Shown here: positions 1 to 7,875 of the stretch, piece after piece
Layout of the letters: every line of letters starts with the position of its first letter
How positions within the stretch are numbered: the first letter of the stretch is position 1
Assembly (NCBI GenBank): GCA_030626085.1
Contig: DAOUPQ010000007.1
Span: 1 to 20,946 of the forward strand
Source: Flavobacteriia bacterium
GTDB taxonomy: Bacteria; Bacteroidota; Bacteroidia; Flavobacteriales; Flavobacteriaceae
Length of the DNA stretch: 20,946 nucleotides
Direction of reading: 5' to 3'
The notes under the pieces: generated by a model
Seen by the model: the letters and a program-made list of their open reading frames with translations, nothing else
Told to the model about the DNA's origin: nothing
Databases searched by the model: none
Program-made: the position numbers and the translations under genes

Positions 1-566
1 ATGAAGAAAAAAGATGTGACCCAAATTTTTTAAATTGTGATGGAAATACCGATGGAGATCAAATCATTTTTTATGAAAATTTTGAAAATATAAAAAAAAC
101 TAAAGATCTGGAAAATTTAGGTTGGATTAATAGCAATATTAATTTAGGAAATGAAAAATTTGAGAAACGAACAGTAAATACAAATGTTATAATGCGAATT
201 TCGGCGTATAATACCCAAGAAAATCCTTTGGAAGCATGGTTGATCACTCCTCAAATAAATCTAAATAATGCAAAAGATGCCACATTAACATTTCAAACAA
301 ACGCATCATACGATAATGGAACAATTTTAACCGCTTGGGTTTCTACAGATTATAATGGAGATATTAAAAATGCAAGTTGGCAACAACTCGATGTAAATAT
401 TTCGGTTGGACCTACCAATACTTTTATAACTGATTTTACGAATTCAGGAAAAATTAGTTTGAGTTGTTTAACGGGTAATATTAATATAGCTTTTAAATAT
501 TTAGGTGGAGATCCCGGAATTTCTACAACTTATGATATAGATAATGTGAAGGTTACTATAAAGTAA
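1..566 (+). CDS. C-terminal part of a choice-of-anchor J domain surface protein (5' truncated)
   Basis: The reading frame is open from the left edge (first complete codon at base 3) to the TAA at 564-566, so the gene begins outside the window. The ATG at 192 is internal. About 187 residues are visible. After a Cys/Asp/Gly-rich linker, the stretch beginning IIFYENFEN and ending with YDIDNVKVTIK has the layout of the choice-of-anchor J (jelly-roll, adhesion-like) domain: a Trp-rich LEAWLITPQINL segment, then a TLTFQTNASYDNGTILTAWVS strand pair, then a final DIDNVKV strand. In Bacteroidota this domain commonly ends large exported or lipid-anchored proteins, often with DUF5689 upstream; that part is family knowledge. 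No C-terminal sorting domain follows. The substrate or ligand is unknown. The family call is fairly secure; the full architecture cannot be seen. Confidence 0.75.
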   Translation, partial: EEKRCDPNFLNCDGNTDGDQIIFYENFENIKKTKDLENLGWINSNINLGNEKFEKRTVNTNVIMRISAYNTQENPLEAWLITPQINLNNAKDATLTFQTNASYDNGTILTAWVSTDYNGDIKNASWQQLDVNISVGPTNTFITDFTNSGKISLSCLTGNINIAFKYLGGDPGISTTYDIDNVKVTIK

Positions 567-813
567 AAATCATATCTTCTATAAGGTGACTTTAGTTTAG
601 CTCATGAAATAGACATTAATAATATTTTTTACAGTTTTGAATGTCCAACAAGGATTAACGATATTAGAGCTTCAAAGTTCTATGTTTAAAATAAAACATC
701 ACAAATCGTTAATTCTTATTCTATATTTTTATTTATTTTATTTCAACAAAAAAGGATAGCCAGCTATACATGACCACCATTTAAGAAAATGATTTTTTTA
801 AGTAAAATAAAAT

Positions 814-1263
814 TTATTCTTTAATCATATAAATATGAGGAATTCCATCTTCAAGGTACTCCTCTCCTACTTTGCTAAATCCATGAGATATATAAAACTT
901 TTCTAAATATGTTTGAGCGCCAATTTTAATTTCTGATGTATGAAATATATTTTCTATTTGATATATCGATCTTTTAATTAATTCGTGCCCTAAACCGGTA
1001 TTTCTGTTTTTAGGGTTTACCACTACCCTACCAATTGCCGCCTGTTGGTAATAATCACCCGGTTTAAATAAACGTGTATAAGCTAATACTTGAGATGAAT
1101 TTTCATCCGCAATAGCGTAATAATGATATGCTATTTTATCTTTTCCATCTAATTCAGGATAAGGACAATTTTGCTCCACCACAAAAACATTGATACGTAA
1201 TTGTAAAATATCATGAAATTCTTCAACTGTTAGTTGTTTATAATTTTTTAATACCCAATGCAT
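814..1263 (-). CDS. GNAT family N-acetyltransferase, ElaA type
   Basis: This 149-residue protein is the usual length for ElaA-like acetyltransferases. Residues 22-43 carry the ElaA hallmark (LRINVFVVEQ, NCPYPELDGKD). The acetyl-CoA pyrophosphate loop is visible as R87-N-T-G-L-G92, preceded by the IGRVVVNP beta strand. ElaA proteins are small cytoplasmic GNAT enzymes whose natural acceptor substrate is poorly defined. The gene is last in a minus-strand group after rpiB and the cation efflux gene, with a 47-nt gap to the latter, so it is probably co-transcribed. The start at 1263 gives MHWVLKNYKQLT, matching the family N-terminus. Downstream at 781-801 a weak all-AT inverted repeat could end transcription, but it is not convincing. 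Confidence 0.88.
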   Translation of the reverse strand: MHWVLKNYKQLTVEEFHDILQLRINVFVVEQNCPYPELDGKDKIAYHYYAIADENSSQVLAYTRLFKPGDYYQQAAIGRVVVNPKNRNTGLGHELIKRSIYQIENIFHTSEIKIGAQTYLEKFYISHGFSKVGEEYLEDGIPHIYMIKE

Positions 1264-1310
1264 TCTTTTAAAATAAGCTCTTATTTAAATTACTGTTTTA
1301 TAAAATTATA

Positions 1311-2222
1311 TTAATCTTGAATTATAAAATCTTTAGTATCATCACGACTATATTCGGGTTGTAAATTACAGTGATTTATATTAAATTCATCAAATAATAT
1401 CTTTTCAACATTATTACAAACTTTATCAAAACTTGAAAGTTTTATATCATTATTAAATTCTAAATGGGCTTCAAAATGAATATCCGTATCATTTAATTGC
1501 CATATATGAACATGGTGTATATTTTTAATTTCATCAATTGCTAAAACTTTATTTTGAATATCTTTAATATTGATATGATCAGGAGCAAAAAGCATTAATA
1601 TTTTTAATGATTCAATAAAAATTTCCCAACTCATATATAATAAATAGATCGATATAAGTATCGTTAATAAAGAATCTATCCAATAAATTTGGTAATATTT
1701 CATTATTAAACCCCCTATTAAAACAGCGACAGAAGTAAGCATATCAGTCATTAAATGTAAATATGCCGATTTCATATTTAAGTTGTGATCAGCATCCTTT
1801 TTTAATAATAAAACACTAAAACCATTTGCTAAGATTCCTAATAAAGCAAGGTATATTACCAAATTACTTTCAATTTCCTGAGGATGTTTAAACCTTTTAA
1901 ATGCTTCAAAAGCTAAAAAGAAAGCGATTACAATTAAAGTAGCAGAATTTATAAATGCAGCAATGATCTCAGCACGTTTAAAACCAAAAGTTTGATGTAA
2001 TGTTTGTTTTTTCTTAGTAGTTAAAATATTTGCTATATAACTAATAATTAATGATATAACATCTGATAAATTATGAACAGCATCTGAAATTAAAGCTAAA
2101 CTTCCTGAAATTATTCCACCAATTACCTGGGCAACTGTAATAATAATATTTAATATTATTGAAATAATTAATTTTTTACCTGATAAAGTATAAGAGGAAT
2201 GATGATGATGTGAGTGTGCCAT
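1311..2222 (-). CDS. Cation diffusion facilitator (zinc/divalent metal efflux, CzcD/ZitB-like)
   Basis: This 303-residue inner-membrane protein has six predicted hydrophobic segments and a C-terminal cytoplasmic domain from about residue 212. The N-terminus MAHSHHHHSS is His-rich, as in ZitB/CzcD/ZnT proteins. The transport-site motifs are intact: H50-N-L-S-D54 in TM2 and H156-L-M-T-D160 in TM5. This is the two-His/two-Asp pattern associated with zinc-type CDF proteins, which exchange metal for protons. The C-terminal part includes IHHVHIWQLNDTDIHFEAHL, typical of the CDF cytoplasmic dimerisation and metal-sensing domain. The gene starts 6 nt after rpiB, so the two are translationally close in one operon. 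No metal-responsive operator is recognisable. Metal specificity is inferred. Confidence 0.93.
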   Translation of the reverse strand: MAHSHHHHSSYTLSGKKLIISIILNIIITVAQVIGGIISGSLALISDAVHNLSDVISLIISYIANILTTKKKQTLHQTFGFKRAEIIAAFINSATLIVIAFFLAFEAFKRFKHPQEIESNLVIYLALLGILANGFSVLLLKKDADHNLNMKSAYLHLMTDMLTSVAVLIGGLIMKYYQIYWIDSLLTILISIYLLYMSWEIFIESLKILMLFAPDHINIKDIQNKVLAIDEIKNIHHVHIWQLNDTDIHFEAHLEFNNDIKLSSFDKVCNNVEKILFDEFNINHCNLQPEYSRDDTKDFIIQD

Positions 2223-2228
2223 AAAAAA

Positions 2229-2666
2229 TTAGCATTGTATAACAGGAATCTTATTTATTCTACGTTCATGTCTTCCGCCTTCAAACTTAGTATTCAAAAA
2301 AGTATCTATAAATTCTAAGGCTTCTTTTTCACTGATAAATCTTGCAGGTAAACTCAAAATATTTGCATTATTATGTGCTCTTGCTAATTCTACCAATTCA
2401 TTTTTCCAACATAAAGCTGCTCTAATACCATGATGGTGATTTGCAGTCATAGCAGCTCCGTTTCCACTACCACATAAAATGATACCAAAATTAGCATTAC
2501 CTATTTCTACAGCTTTAGCTACAGGATGAATAACATCGGGATAATCCATACTATCATCAGTATCAGTTCCAAAATTTATTATTTTTATACCTTTTTTTTC
2601 TAAATATTTAATGATAGAAAATTTATAGTTAGTTCCGGCATGATCATTGCCAATTGCTATAGTCAT
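2229..2666 (-). CDS. rpiB: Ribose-5-phosphate isomerase B
   Basis: The gene encodes a 145-residue cytoplasmic enzyme interconverting ribose 5-phosphate and ribulose 5-phosphate in the non-oxidative pentose phosphate pathway. The N-terminus MTIAIGNDHAG carries the D8/H9 phosphosugar-binding pair. Cys65 in ILCGSGNG is the catalytic base position of RpiB, and H98 in ARAHNNANIL is the ring-opening His region. The C-terminal FEGGRHERRINKI segment is also typical. Length is normal for the family. It is the first gene of a minus-strand operon. On the minus strand, TAAATTTG (TAnnTTTG) lies just upstream at 2688-2681. LacA/B-type isomerases are related, but the CGSGNG and AHNNANIL motifs favour RpiB. 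Confidence 0.95.
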   Translation of the reverse strand: MTIAIGNDHAGTNYKFSIIKYLEKKGIKIINFGTDTDDSMDYPDVIHPVAKAVEIGNANFGIILCGSGNGAAMTANHHHGIRAALCWKNELVELARAHNNANILSLPARFISEKEALEFIDTFLNTKFEGGRHERRINKIPVIQC

Positions 2667-2680
2667 TGTAAAATTTTTTA

Positions 2681-2688
2681 CAAATTTA
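2681..2688 (-). promoter_or_regulatory. Candidate -7 box for the rpiB operon
   Basis: On the minus strand this octamer reads TAAATTTG, a match to the Bacteroidota -7 consensus TAnnTTTG. It lies 14 nt upstream of the rpiB ATG. No clear -33 TTG element is seen at the expected distance, so only half of the promoter is supported. Confidence 0.45.
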
Positions 2689-3203
2689 CATTATTGTATA
2701 GTTATAAACATAAAAATTATGTTTTGTTAATCAAATTTTAAAATTATTTGATTTTTAACACTTTATGATATCAATCAATTGTTAATAGATTTTTATTTAA
2801 AAATTAAAAGATTATTTTTTTTATTTAAAAATATTTTTAAACAAAAAGCGGTTTTCAACCTGCAACTTTTTTTGTTATTATTTTAAATAATTTTATTAAC
2901 ACAAATTAACAATGTTATCAAGTTAATGTTAAATAATTTTATCAAATAATCTTGTTAAAATAACTATTCACACTTGTTAATAAGATCTAAAATTAGATTG
3001 ATTTTTAATCAATTAAATATTTTTATTCTGTTTATTATTTTTAACAAATAATAAATCAAAATATAAGTAGTTTTTTTTATTCCACATATTAACACACTAT
3101 ATACACCATCATATATTTTTTATAAAATTTAAATAAATATTTAATTATATAATAACTGTTGATAACTTAAATTTTTTAAAAAAAAGAAATTTAAAAATAC
3201 AAA

Positions 3204-3368
3204 CTAAATCTTCTTTGTATTTTTAAGAATATTATTTGATAATTCTACTGAAAATATTTGGTTTTTGTCAACTTTTTTAAAAGTATGATCAATACTAATT
3301 TTTGCAATTATAATACTTAACAAAAATAAGATTGCAACAATAATTATTATTTTATAATAACTTTTCAC
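3204..3368 (-). CDS. Possible tiny single-pass membrane protein (54 aa, GTG start)
   Basis: A minus-strand frame runs from GTG at 3368 to TAG at 3204-3206. Its product starts VKSYYKIIIIVAILF and has a positively charged N-terminus and one hydrophobic segment (about residues 6-22). A polar tail follows, ending SNNILKNTKKI. The frame remains open upstream to a TAA near 3430, but no ATG is available, so the GTG is the best start. The pattern of basic residues, a membrane segment and a Lys/Asn-rich tail is protein-like. However, AT-rich DNA readily yields Ile/Lys/Asn ORFs, and no family is recognised. It lies inside the proposed origin gap. Treat as hypothetical. Confidence 0.3.
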   Translation of the reverse strand: MKSYYKIIIIVAILFLLSIIIAKISIDHTFKKVDKNQIFSVELSNNILKNTKKI

Positions 3369-3672
3369 TAAAAATTGACTTTTTATTATCCATTCTCTAC
3401 AAATAAAGACGATAAGTATTTTAAAATGTTACAGAAATGTTAAAATTATTATTTTGTGCCTACAAATTATAATAAATTTTAAATTAATTACTGTATAATT
3501 TTCTTTGGTTAATACCTTAACATCAACACTAATTAATGATAATTTTTTCAAGATAGTATTACATAATTAGAATCACTAAATTATTTGTAATATTAATTTT
3601 TAACATAACATTTAATTAACAAAGGTTTACAATTTTATATGTACTTTTAAAGATTATTAATTAATCAATTAT

Positions 3673-5829
3673 ATGTCGAAAAAAAGAAAGTATCCAAATA
3701 ATAAAAAGGAAAAAATATCCAATCATATCACAAGGGATATTTTACAATTATTTAATAATAATACCAGTAAAGCTTTAAATTATAAACAAATAGCATCAAA
3801 ACTAAATATAAATGATGCAGGTGGTAGAAATATTATTATTCAACAATTAGCTGCTTTAAAATCAAAAGAAAAAATTAAAGAAATTGCAAGAGGTAAATTT
3901 ATAATTGTACCACAAAGTCATAATTATTATGGAACTGTTGATATGACATCAAATGGAAATGCATATATTGTTAGTGATGAACTTGAACATGATATATATA
4001 TTCCATCGAGAAATTTAAATAAAGCTTTACACAATGATCAGGTTAAGGTTTATGTGTATAAACGTAAAAAAAATAAGAAACAAGAAGGTGATATTATCGA
4101 AATAATAAAAAGAGCCAAGACTGAATTCGTAGGTGTTCTACAACTCAGTAAAAATTTTGGTTTTGTATTACCTGATGATCCTAAAATGTATGCAGATATT
4201 TTTATTTCAAAAAATAATTTAACCGGAGCTAATGACGGTGATAAAGTATTGGCAAAGCTTACAGATTGGCCGGATAATTCTAAAAATCCTTTCGGAGAAA
4301 TAACTGAAACACTAGGAAGACCAGGAGATCATGATACAGAAATACATTCAATTTTATTAGAATATGGTTTACCTTATAAATTTACTGATGAAGTTGAAAA
4401 TTATGCTTCAAAAATTCCCATTCAAATTACTGATAAAGAAATTGCTAAACGGCGAGATATTAGAAAAGAATTAACTTTTACAATTGACCCGAAAGATGCT
4501 AAAGATTTTGATGATGCTTTATCATTCAAACCATTAGAAAATGGTAATTTTGAAATTGGAATTCATATTGCAGATGTTTCTCATTATGTACATGAAAATA
4601 ATATTTTAGAGCAAGAAGCTTATAACAGAGCGACTTCAGTTTATTTGGTAGATAGGGTAGTGCCAATGTTACCTGAAATATTATCCAATAATGTTTGTTC
4701 TTTAAGACCAAATGAAGAAAAGTTAACTTTTTCAGCAATTTTTGAAATTAATAAAAAGGCACAGGTTGTTAAACAATGGTTTGGAAGAACGGTTATACTT
4801 TCCGATAAAAGATTTACTTATGATGAAGCCCAGGAAATTATTGAAGATACATCAGAATTTAAAGAAAAAAATATTATTTCAGCAATCTTAAAACTAGATG
4901 AATTGGCTAAAATATTAAGAAAGCAACGTATGAAGAATGGGGCAATTTCTTTTGATAAAACTGAGGTTAAATTTGAATTAGATGAAAATAATGAACCCGT
5001 AAGTGTTTATGTGAAAGAATCAAAAGAAGCACATAAATTAATTGAAGAATTTATGTTATTGGCCAATAGAAAAGTTGCTGAATTTATTGGAAGAAATGAT
5101 AATTCACAAAAAAAGAAAACCTTTGTTTATAGAGTTCATGATGAACCAAATATTGATAAGCTTACAACTTTACAAAATATTATCAGTAAGTTTGGTTATA
5201 AAATTACAACCGACACTAAAAAACACACTTCTGATTCACTAAATAAATTATTAAAAGATGTTCACGGTAAAGCCGAATCAAATATGGTTGAAACATTAAC
5301 CATTCGCTCTATGAGTAAAGCAATTTACACAACGCAAAATATTGGGCATTACGGTTTAGCTTTTGATTATTATACACATTTTACATCACCCATTAGAAGA
5401 TATCCTGATGTGATGGTTCACCGTTTATTACAATATTATTTAGATAAAGGAAAATCAGTAAATGAGGAAGCTTATGAAGAAAAATGTAAACATTCTTCCG
5501 AAAGAGAATATATGGCTTCTAAAGCAGAAAGAGATTCTATTAAATACATGCAAGTAAAATATATGCAAGATCATAAAGGTCAAGAATTTAAAGGAGTTAT
5601 ATCAGGAGTTACTGAGTGGGGTATTTATGTAGAAATAATTGATAATAAATGTGAAGGTATGGTAAGAATTAAAGATATTAAAAACGATTATTATATCTTT
5701 GATGAAAAACAATATGCATTAATAGGTCAGGAAACTAAAAACATATATCAATTAGGTGATGAAGTTACCATTTCTGTTAAAAATACTGATCTAGAACGCA
5801 AGCATTTAGATTTTAATTTAATAGAATAA
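3673..5829 (+). CDS. rnr: Ribonuclease R (3'-5' exoribonuclease)
   Basis: This 718-residue cytoplasmic enzyme degrades structured RNA processively from the 3' end. Domain order is typical: a Lys-rich N-terminus with a winged-helix-like region (about 15-75), cold-shock-type RNA-binding domains near 84-145 and 151-215 (FVGVLQLSKNFGFVLPDD), the RNB catalytic domain (about 266-590), and an S1 domain (about 636-718). The metal-binding aspartates are present in IDPKDAKDFDD as D272, D278, D280 and D281. HFTSPIRRYPDVMVHR near 569-584 is the second RNB signature. The protein ends straight after S1, without the long basic tail of the E. coli enzyme. The ATG at 3673 is preceded only by AT-rich sequence. 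The GIN-domain gene follows after 18 nt, so they may share a transcript. Confidence 0.96.
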   Translation: MSKKRKYPNNKKEKISNHITRDILQLFNNNTSKALNYKQIASKLNINDAGGRNIIIQQLAALKSKEKIKEIARGKFIIVPQSHNYYGTVDMTSNGNAYIVSDELEHDIYIPSRNLNKALHNDQVKVYVYKRKKNKKQEGDIIEIIKRAKTEFVGVLQLSKNFGFVLPDDPKMYADIFISKNNLTGANDGDKVLAKLTDWPDNSKNPFGEITETLGRPGDHDTEIHSILLEYGLPYKFTDEVENYASKIPIQITDKEIAKRRDIRKELTFTIDPKDAKDFDDALSFKPLENGNFEIGIHIADVSHYVHENNILEQEAYNRATSVYLVDRVVPMLPEILSNNVCSLRPNEEKLTFSAIFEINKKAQVVKQWFGRTVILSDKRFTYDEAQEIIEDTSEFKEKNIISAILKLDELAKILRKQRMKNGAISFDKTEVKFELDENNEPVSVYVKESKEAHKLIEEFMLLANRKVAEFIGRNDNSQKKKTFVYRVHDEPNIDKLTTLQNIISKFGYKITTDTKKHTSDSLNKLLKDVHGKAESNMVETLTIRSMSKAIYTTQNIGHYGLAFDYYTHFTSPIRRYPDVMVHRLLQYYLDKGKSVNEEAYEEKCKHSSEREYMASKAERDSIKYMQVKYMQDHKGQEFKGVISGVTEWGIYVEIIDNKCEGMVRIKDIKNDYYIFDEKQYALIGQETKNIYQLGDEVTISVKNTDLERKHLDFNLIE

Positions 5830-5847
5830 TAATTTAAATAAAAAAAC

Positions 5848-6516
5848 ATGAAAAAAATATTAATCCTTTTCTTTTTTGTTTCAAGTTTTACTTTTGCACA
5901 GGGTATAATTACTAAAAACCTAGGTGATTTTAATGAAGTTAAAGTTTATAGAGGTTTAACGGTTGAATTGATTAAAGCAAGACCTCCTAAAATTGTTATT
6001 GAAGGCGATACATCAAAAGAAGTTGTTGTAAAAAATCACAATGGAGTTTTAAAAATATCACTAACTGTTTTAGAAACTTTTTCAGCAGATGAGGTAAAAG
6101 TTTTTCTTTATTTTAGTGATGATATAGATGTTATTGAAGGAAATGAAGGATCAGTAATAAATTCTGATAAAAAATTCAAACAAGACAAAATTATCATTAT
6201 AGCAGAGGAAGCAGCTAAGGTAAATTTAACTTTAAAAACAATTCATTTAGATGTTAAAGTTTATACAGGAGGTATAATTACTTTAGAAGGATCTTCTGAA
6301 AACCAAAATGTTATAGGAAATACCGGTGGTATTTATAATGGTGATAATCTTAAAACCGACTATACTACTGTAAGTTCTTCAACAGGCGCAAATGTAACGG
6401 TTAATGCATCAAAATTGGTAGATGCAAATGCAAAGTTAGGAGGTAATATTAAAGTAACCGGAGAACCAAATGAGGTGAAGAAAAAAGAATCTTTTGGTGG
6501 ATATATTAAAGATTAA
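5848..6516 (+). CDS. Exported GIN-domain (DUF2807) protein
   Basis: This 222-residue protein has a clear signal peptide, MKKILILFFFVSSFTFAQ, with likely cleavage after FAQ or the preceding Ala. The mature part is a beta-rich repeat domain resembling the head GIN / DUF2807 family of Bacteroidota. FNEVKVYRGLTVELIKARPPKIVIEGD is the typical opening, and Gly/Asn/Ser-rich parallel-beta turns follow (GGIITLEGSS, NTGGIYNGDNLK, SSSTGANVTVNAS). GIN proteins are predicted periplasmic or cell-surface adhesin-like beta-solenoids; no biochemical role is firmly known. The gene lies 18 nt after rnr and about 60 nt before tatA. The family assignment is good and the function is unknown. Confidence 0.85.
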   Translation: MKKILILFFFVSSFTFAQGIITKNLGDFNEVKVYRGLTVELIKARPPKIVIEGDTSKEVVVKNHNGVLKISLTVLETFSADEVKVFLYFSDDIDVIEGNEGSVINSDKKFKQDKIIIIAEEAAKVNLTLKTIHLDVKVYTGGIITLEGSSENQNVIGNTGGIYNGDNLKTDYTTVSSSTGANVTVNASKLVDANAKLGGNIKVTGEPNEVKKKESFGGYIKD

Positions 6517-6550
6517 AAGATTAAAAATTAAAGATTTGAAATTTATATAT

Positions 6551-6558
6551 TATCTTTG
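6551..6558 (+). promoter_or_regulatory. Candidate -7 box for tatA
   Basis: TATCTTTG is an exact match to TAnnTTTG and lies 19 nt before the tatA ATG. A TTTG at 6535-6538 could be part of a -33 element, but its 12-nt spacing is shorter than the usual 17-23 nt. The box suggests that tatA can be transcribed independently of rnr. Confidence 0.5.
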
Positions 6559-6577
6559 TTTAAAAAATTAGAAAATA

Positions 6578-6772
6578 ATGATGATTCAAACAATATTTTT
6601 AGGTTTCGTAGGACCATGGCAATGGATAATTATTGGTTTGGCAATACTTTTACTTTTTGGAGGTAAAAAATTACCAGAATTAATGAAAGGTTTAGGTACC
6701 GGAATTAAAGAGTTTAAAAACGCCACTACCGAAGAGGAAGAAGAAGAAAAAAAGGTAGAAGAAAAAAAATAA
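6578..6772 (+). CDS. tatA: Sec-independent protein translocase TatA/E
   Basis: This small 64-residue component of the twin-arginine translocase is thought to oligomerise to form the passage for folded proteins. It has one membrane helix (about residues 12-27, ending LLLFGG), the conserved FGG hinge followed by KKLPEL, and an amphipathic helix (MKGLGTGIKEFKNA). The C-terminus is a highly charged Glu/Lys tail. Two adjacent ATGs (6578 and 6581) are available. The second gives MIQTIFLGF and would fit the family equally well. No tatB or tatC is in the window, so the rest of the system is encoded elsewhere. A perfect inverted-repeat terminator follows 14 nt after the stop. Confidence 0.95.
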   Translation: MMIQTIFLGFVGPWQWIIIGLAILLLFGGKKLPELMKGLGTGIKEFKNATTEEEEEEKKVEEKK

Positions 6773-6786
6773 TCTTATCCTTTTTA

Positions 6787-6835
6787 TTACACAAAAAACC
6801 TCAATTATAATTTATAATTGAGGTTTTTTGTGTAA
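6787..6835. terminator. Bidirectional intrinsic terminator (23-bp perfect stem)
   Basis: Arms 6787-6809 and 6813-6835 are exact reverse complements separated by a 3-nt loop. The stem includes an A-run then CCTC on the left and GAGG then a T-run on the right. A U-tract is therefore produced on either strand. It sits between the convergent tatA and SPFH genes and would stop transcripts from both sides. Confidence 0.92.
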
Positions 6836-6844
6836 CATCTACAA

Positions 6845-7768
6845 CTATTTTTTAGGGTTCATTTTTCTACCTTTATTTGATGCTTCTGTAATTTTATTGG
6901 CCGCTAATAATGAAGCAGTCATATCATTTAACATACTACTTGCCGCACTAGGATTGTTAGGTAGTAAAATTAAATTACTATTTGTATCACTTCCAATAGA
7001 TTGTAAAGTATCATAATGTTGTGTAATTACAATTAAAGCAGAAGCCTCCTGACTGTTGATGCCTGCATTATTTAAAGTATCAACACTTTCTTCTAAACCA
7101 CGAGCAATTTCTCTACGTTGATCGGCAATACCTCTTCCTTGTAAGCGTTTACTTTCAGCTTCAGCTTTTGCCCTTTCAACTATTAATATACGCTGTGCAT
7201 CACCCTCATGTTGAGCAGCAACTTTTTCACGTTCTGCAGCGTTAATTCTATTCATAGCTTCTTTTACTGTTGCATCCGGATCAATATCGGTTACTAAAGC
7301 TTTAATAATATCATAACCATAATTAAGCATTGCTTCTTTTAAATCACGTTGTATAGCATGTGCAATATCATTCTTTTTTTCAAATACATCATCTAAGATC
7401 ATTTTAGGAACTTCAGCCCTTACCAAGTCAAAAATATAAGATGTTAATTGCTCATGTGGGTTTTGTAACTTATAAAAAGCATCATAAACTTTATCCCTTT
7501 TAATTTGATATTGAACAGATATTTTTAAATGAACAAATACATCATCTTGAGTTTTAGTCTCAACAACAACATCTAATTGCTGAATTTTTAAACTTAAACG
7601 GGCTGCAATTCTATCAACCAAAGGAATTTTAAATTGTAAACCCGCATGACGAGTACTATGGTATTTACCAAAACGTTCTATAATAACTGCAGTTTGTTGT
7701 TTTACAATAAATAAACCGGATATGATAAGAAATAAAACAATAATAAGAATAGGAATAAAAGTTGTCAT
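6845..7768 (-). CDS. SPFH/Band 7 (stomatin/prohibitin-like) membrane protein
   Basis: The protein has 307 residues if it starts at the ATG at 7768. A longer frame extends to 7807, but MTTFIPILIIVLFLIISGLF at the N-terminus is the expected stomatin/QmcA beginning, so the internal ATG is preferred. One N-terminal membrane anchor is followed by the Band 7 domain. Visible signatures are QQTAVIIERFGKYHSTRHAG, KIPLVDRIAARLSLKIQQLD, and YDIIKALVTDIDPDATVKEAMNRINAAERE. An Ala/Glu/Arg-rich coiled coil follows (about 180-230). Such proteins form oligomeric cages or rafts in the inner membrane and influence proteolysis or membrane order. The NfeD-type partner often found beside SPFH genes is absent here. 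The gene is convergent with tatA and divergent from the next gene. Confidence 0.9.
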   Translation of the reverse strand: MTTFIPILIIVLFLIISGLFIVKQQTAVIIERFGKYHSTRHAGLQFKIPLVDRIAARLSLKIQQLDVVVETKTQDDVFVHLKISVQYQIKRDKVYDAFYKLQNPHEQLTSYIFDLVRAEVPKMILDDVFEKKNDIAHAIQRDLKEAMLNYGYDIIKALVTDIDPDATVKEAMNRINAAEREKVAAQHEGDAQRILIVERAKAEAESKRLQGRGIADQRREIARGLEESVDTLNNAGINSQEASALIVITQHYDTLQSIGSDTNSNLILLPNNPSAASSMLNDMTASLLAANKITEASNKGRKMNPKK

Positions 7769-7875
7769 TTTTTTTATTTTAAGATTAATAACAGAATAAA
7801 TATACAAATAAATTTCATCAATTATTTTAAGGAATGGATTTTTATTATATTTAGCCTTTCAAAAAGATATTTAAG

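Larger units (their letters stand above)
2667..3672. other. 1-kb AT-rich divergent gap with DnaA-box-like words: candidate oriC
   Basis: This is the longest gene-poor stretch in the window. It separates minus-strand rpiB from plus-strand rnr. It is extremely AT-rich and contains several words close to the DnaA box TTATCCACA. They include TTATCAACA on the minus strand at 3165-3157 (one mismatch), and TATTCCACA at 3078-3086, CTATTCACA at 2964-2972 and TTATTAACA at 2893-2901 (two mismatches each). TTATTAACA also occurs on the minus strand at 2983-2975. A run of TTAAC/GTTAA words spans 2889-2980. One imperfect inverted repeat sits at 2841-2875, and one possible tiny ORF at 3204-3368. Two perfect parS sites occur 14-16 kb away, which fits an origin-proximal location. 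In such AT-rich DNA, two-mismatch words arise easily by chance, so this is a candidate only. Confidence 0.4.

Noticed and set aside
1..33. ATG at base 1 followed by a Lys-rich start
   Set aside because: That frame stops at base 33. The frame of the 192-566 protein is open across the same bases without a start, so the ATG is coincidental.
781..801. All-AT inverted repeat as terminator for the rpiB operon or the surface protein
   Set aside because: The stem is only A-T and G-T pairs with no GC core, so it would be too unstable for a confident terminator call.
1269..1288. AAATAAG/CTTATTT palindrome just upstream of the acetyltransferase gene
   Set aside because: A 7-bp AT-only stem in very AT-rich DNA with a 2-nt loop is expected by chance and does not resemble a known operator.
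7769..7807. Thirteen-residue N-terminal extension of the SPFH protein
   Set aside because: The internal ATG gives the standard short N-terminus directly before the membrane helix; the extension looks like untranslated leader.
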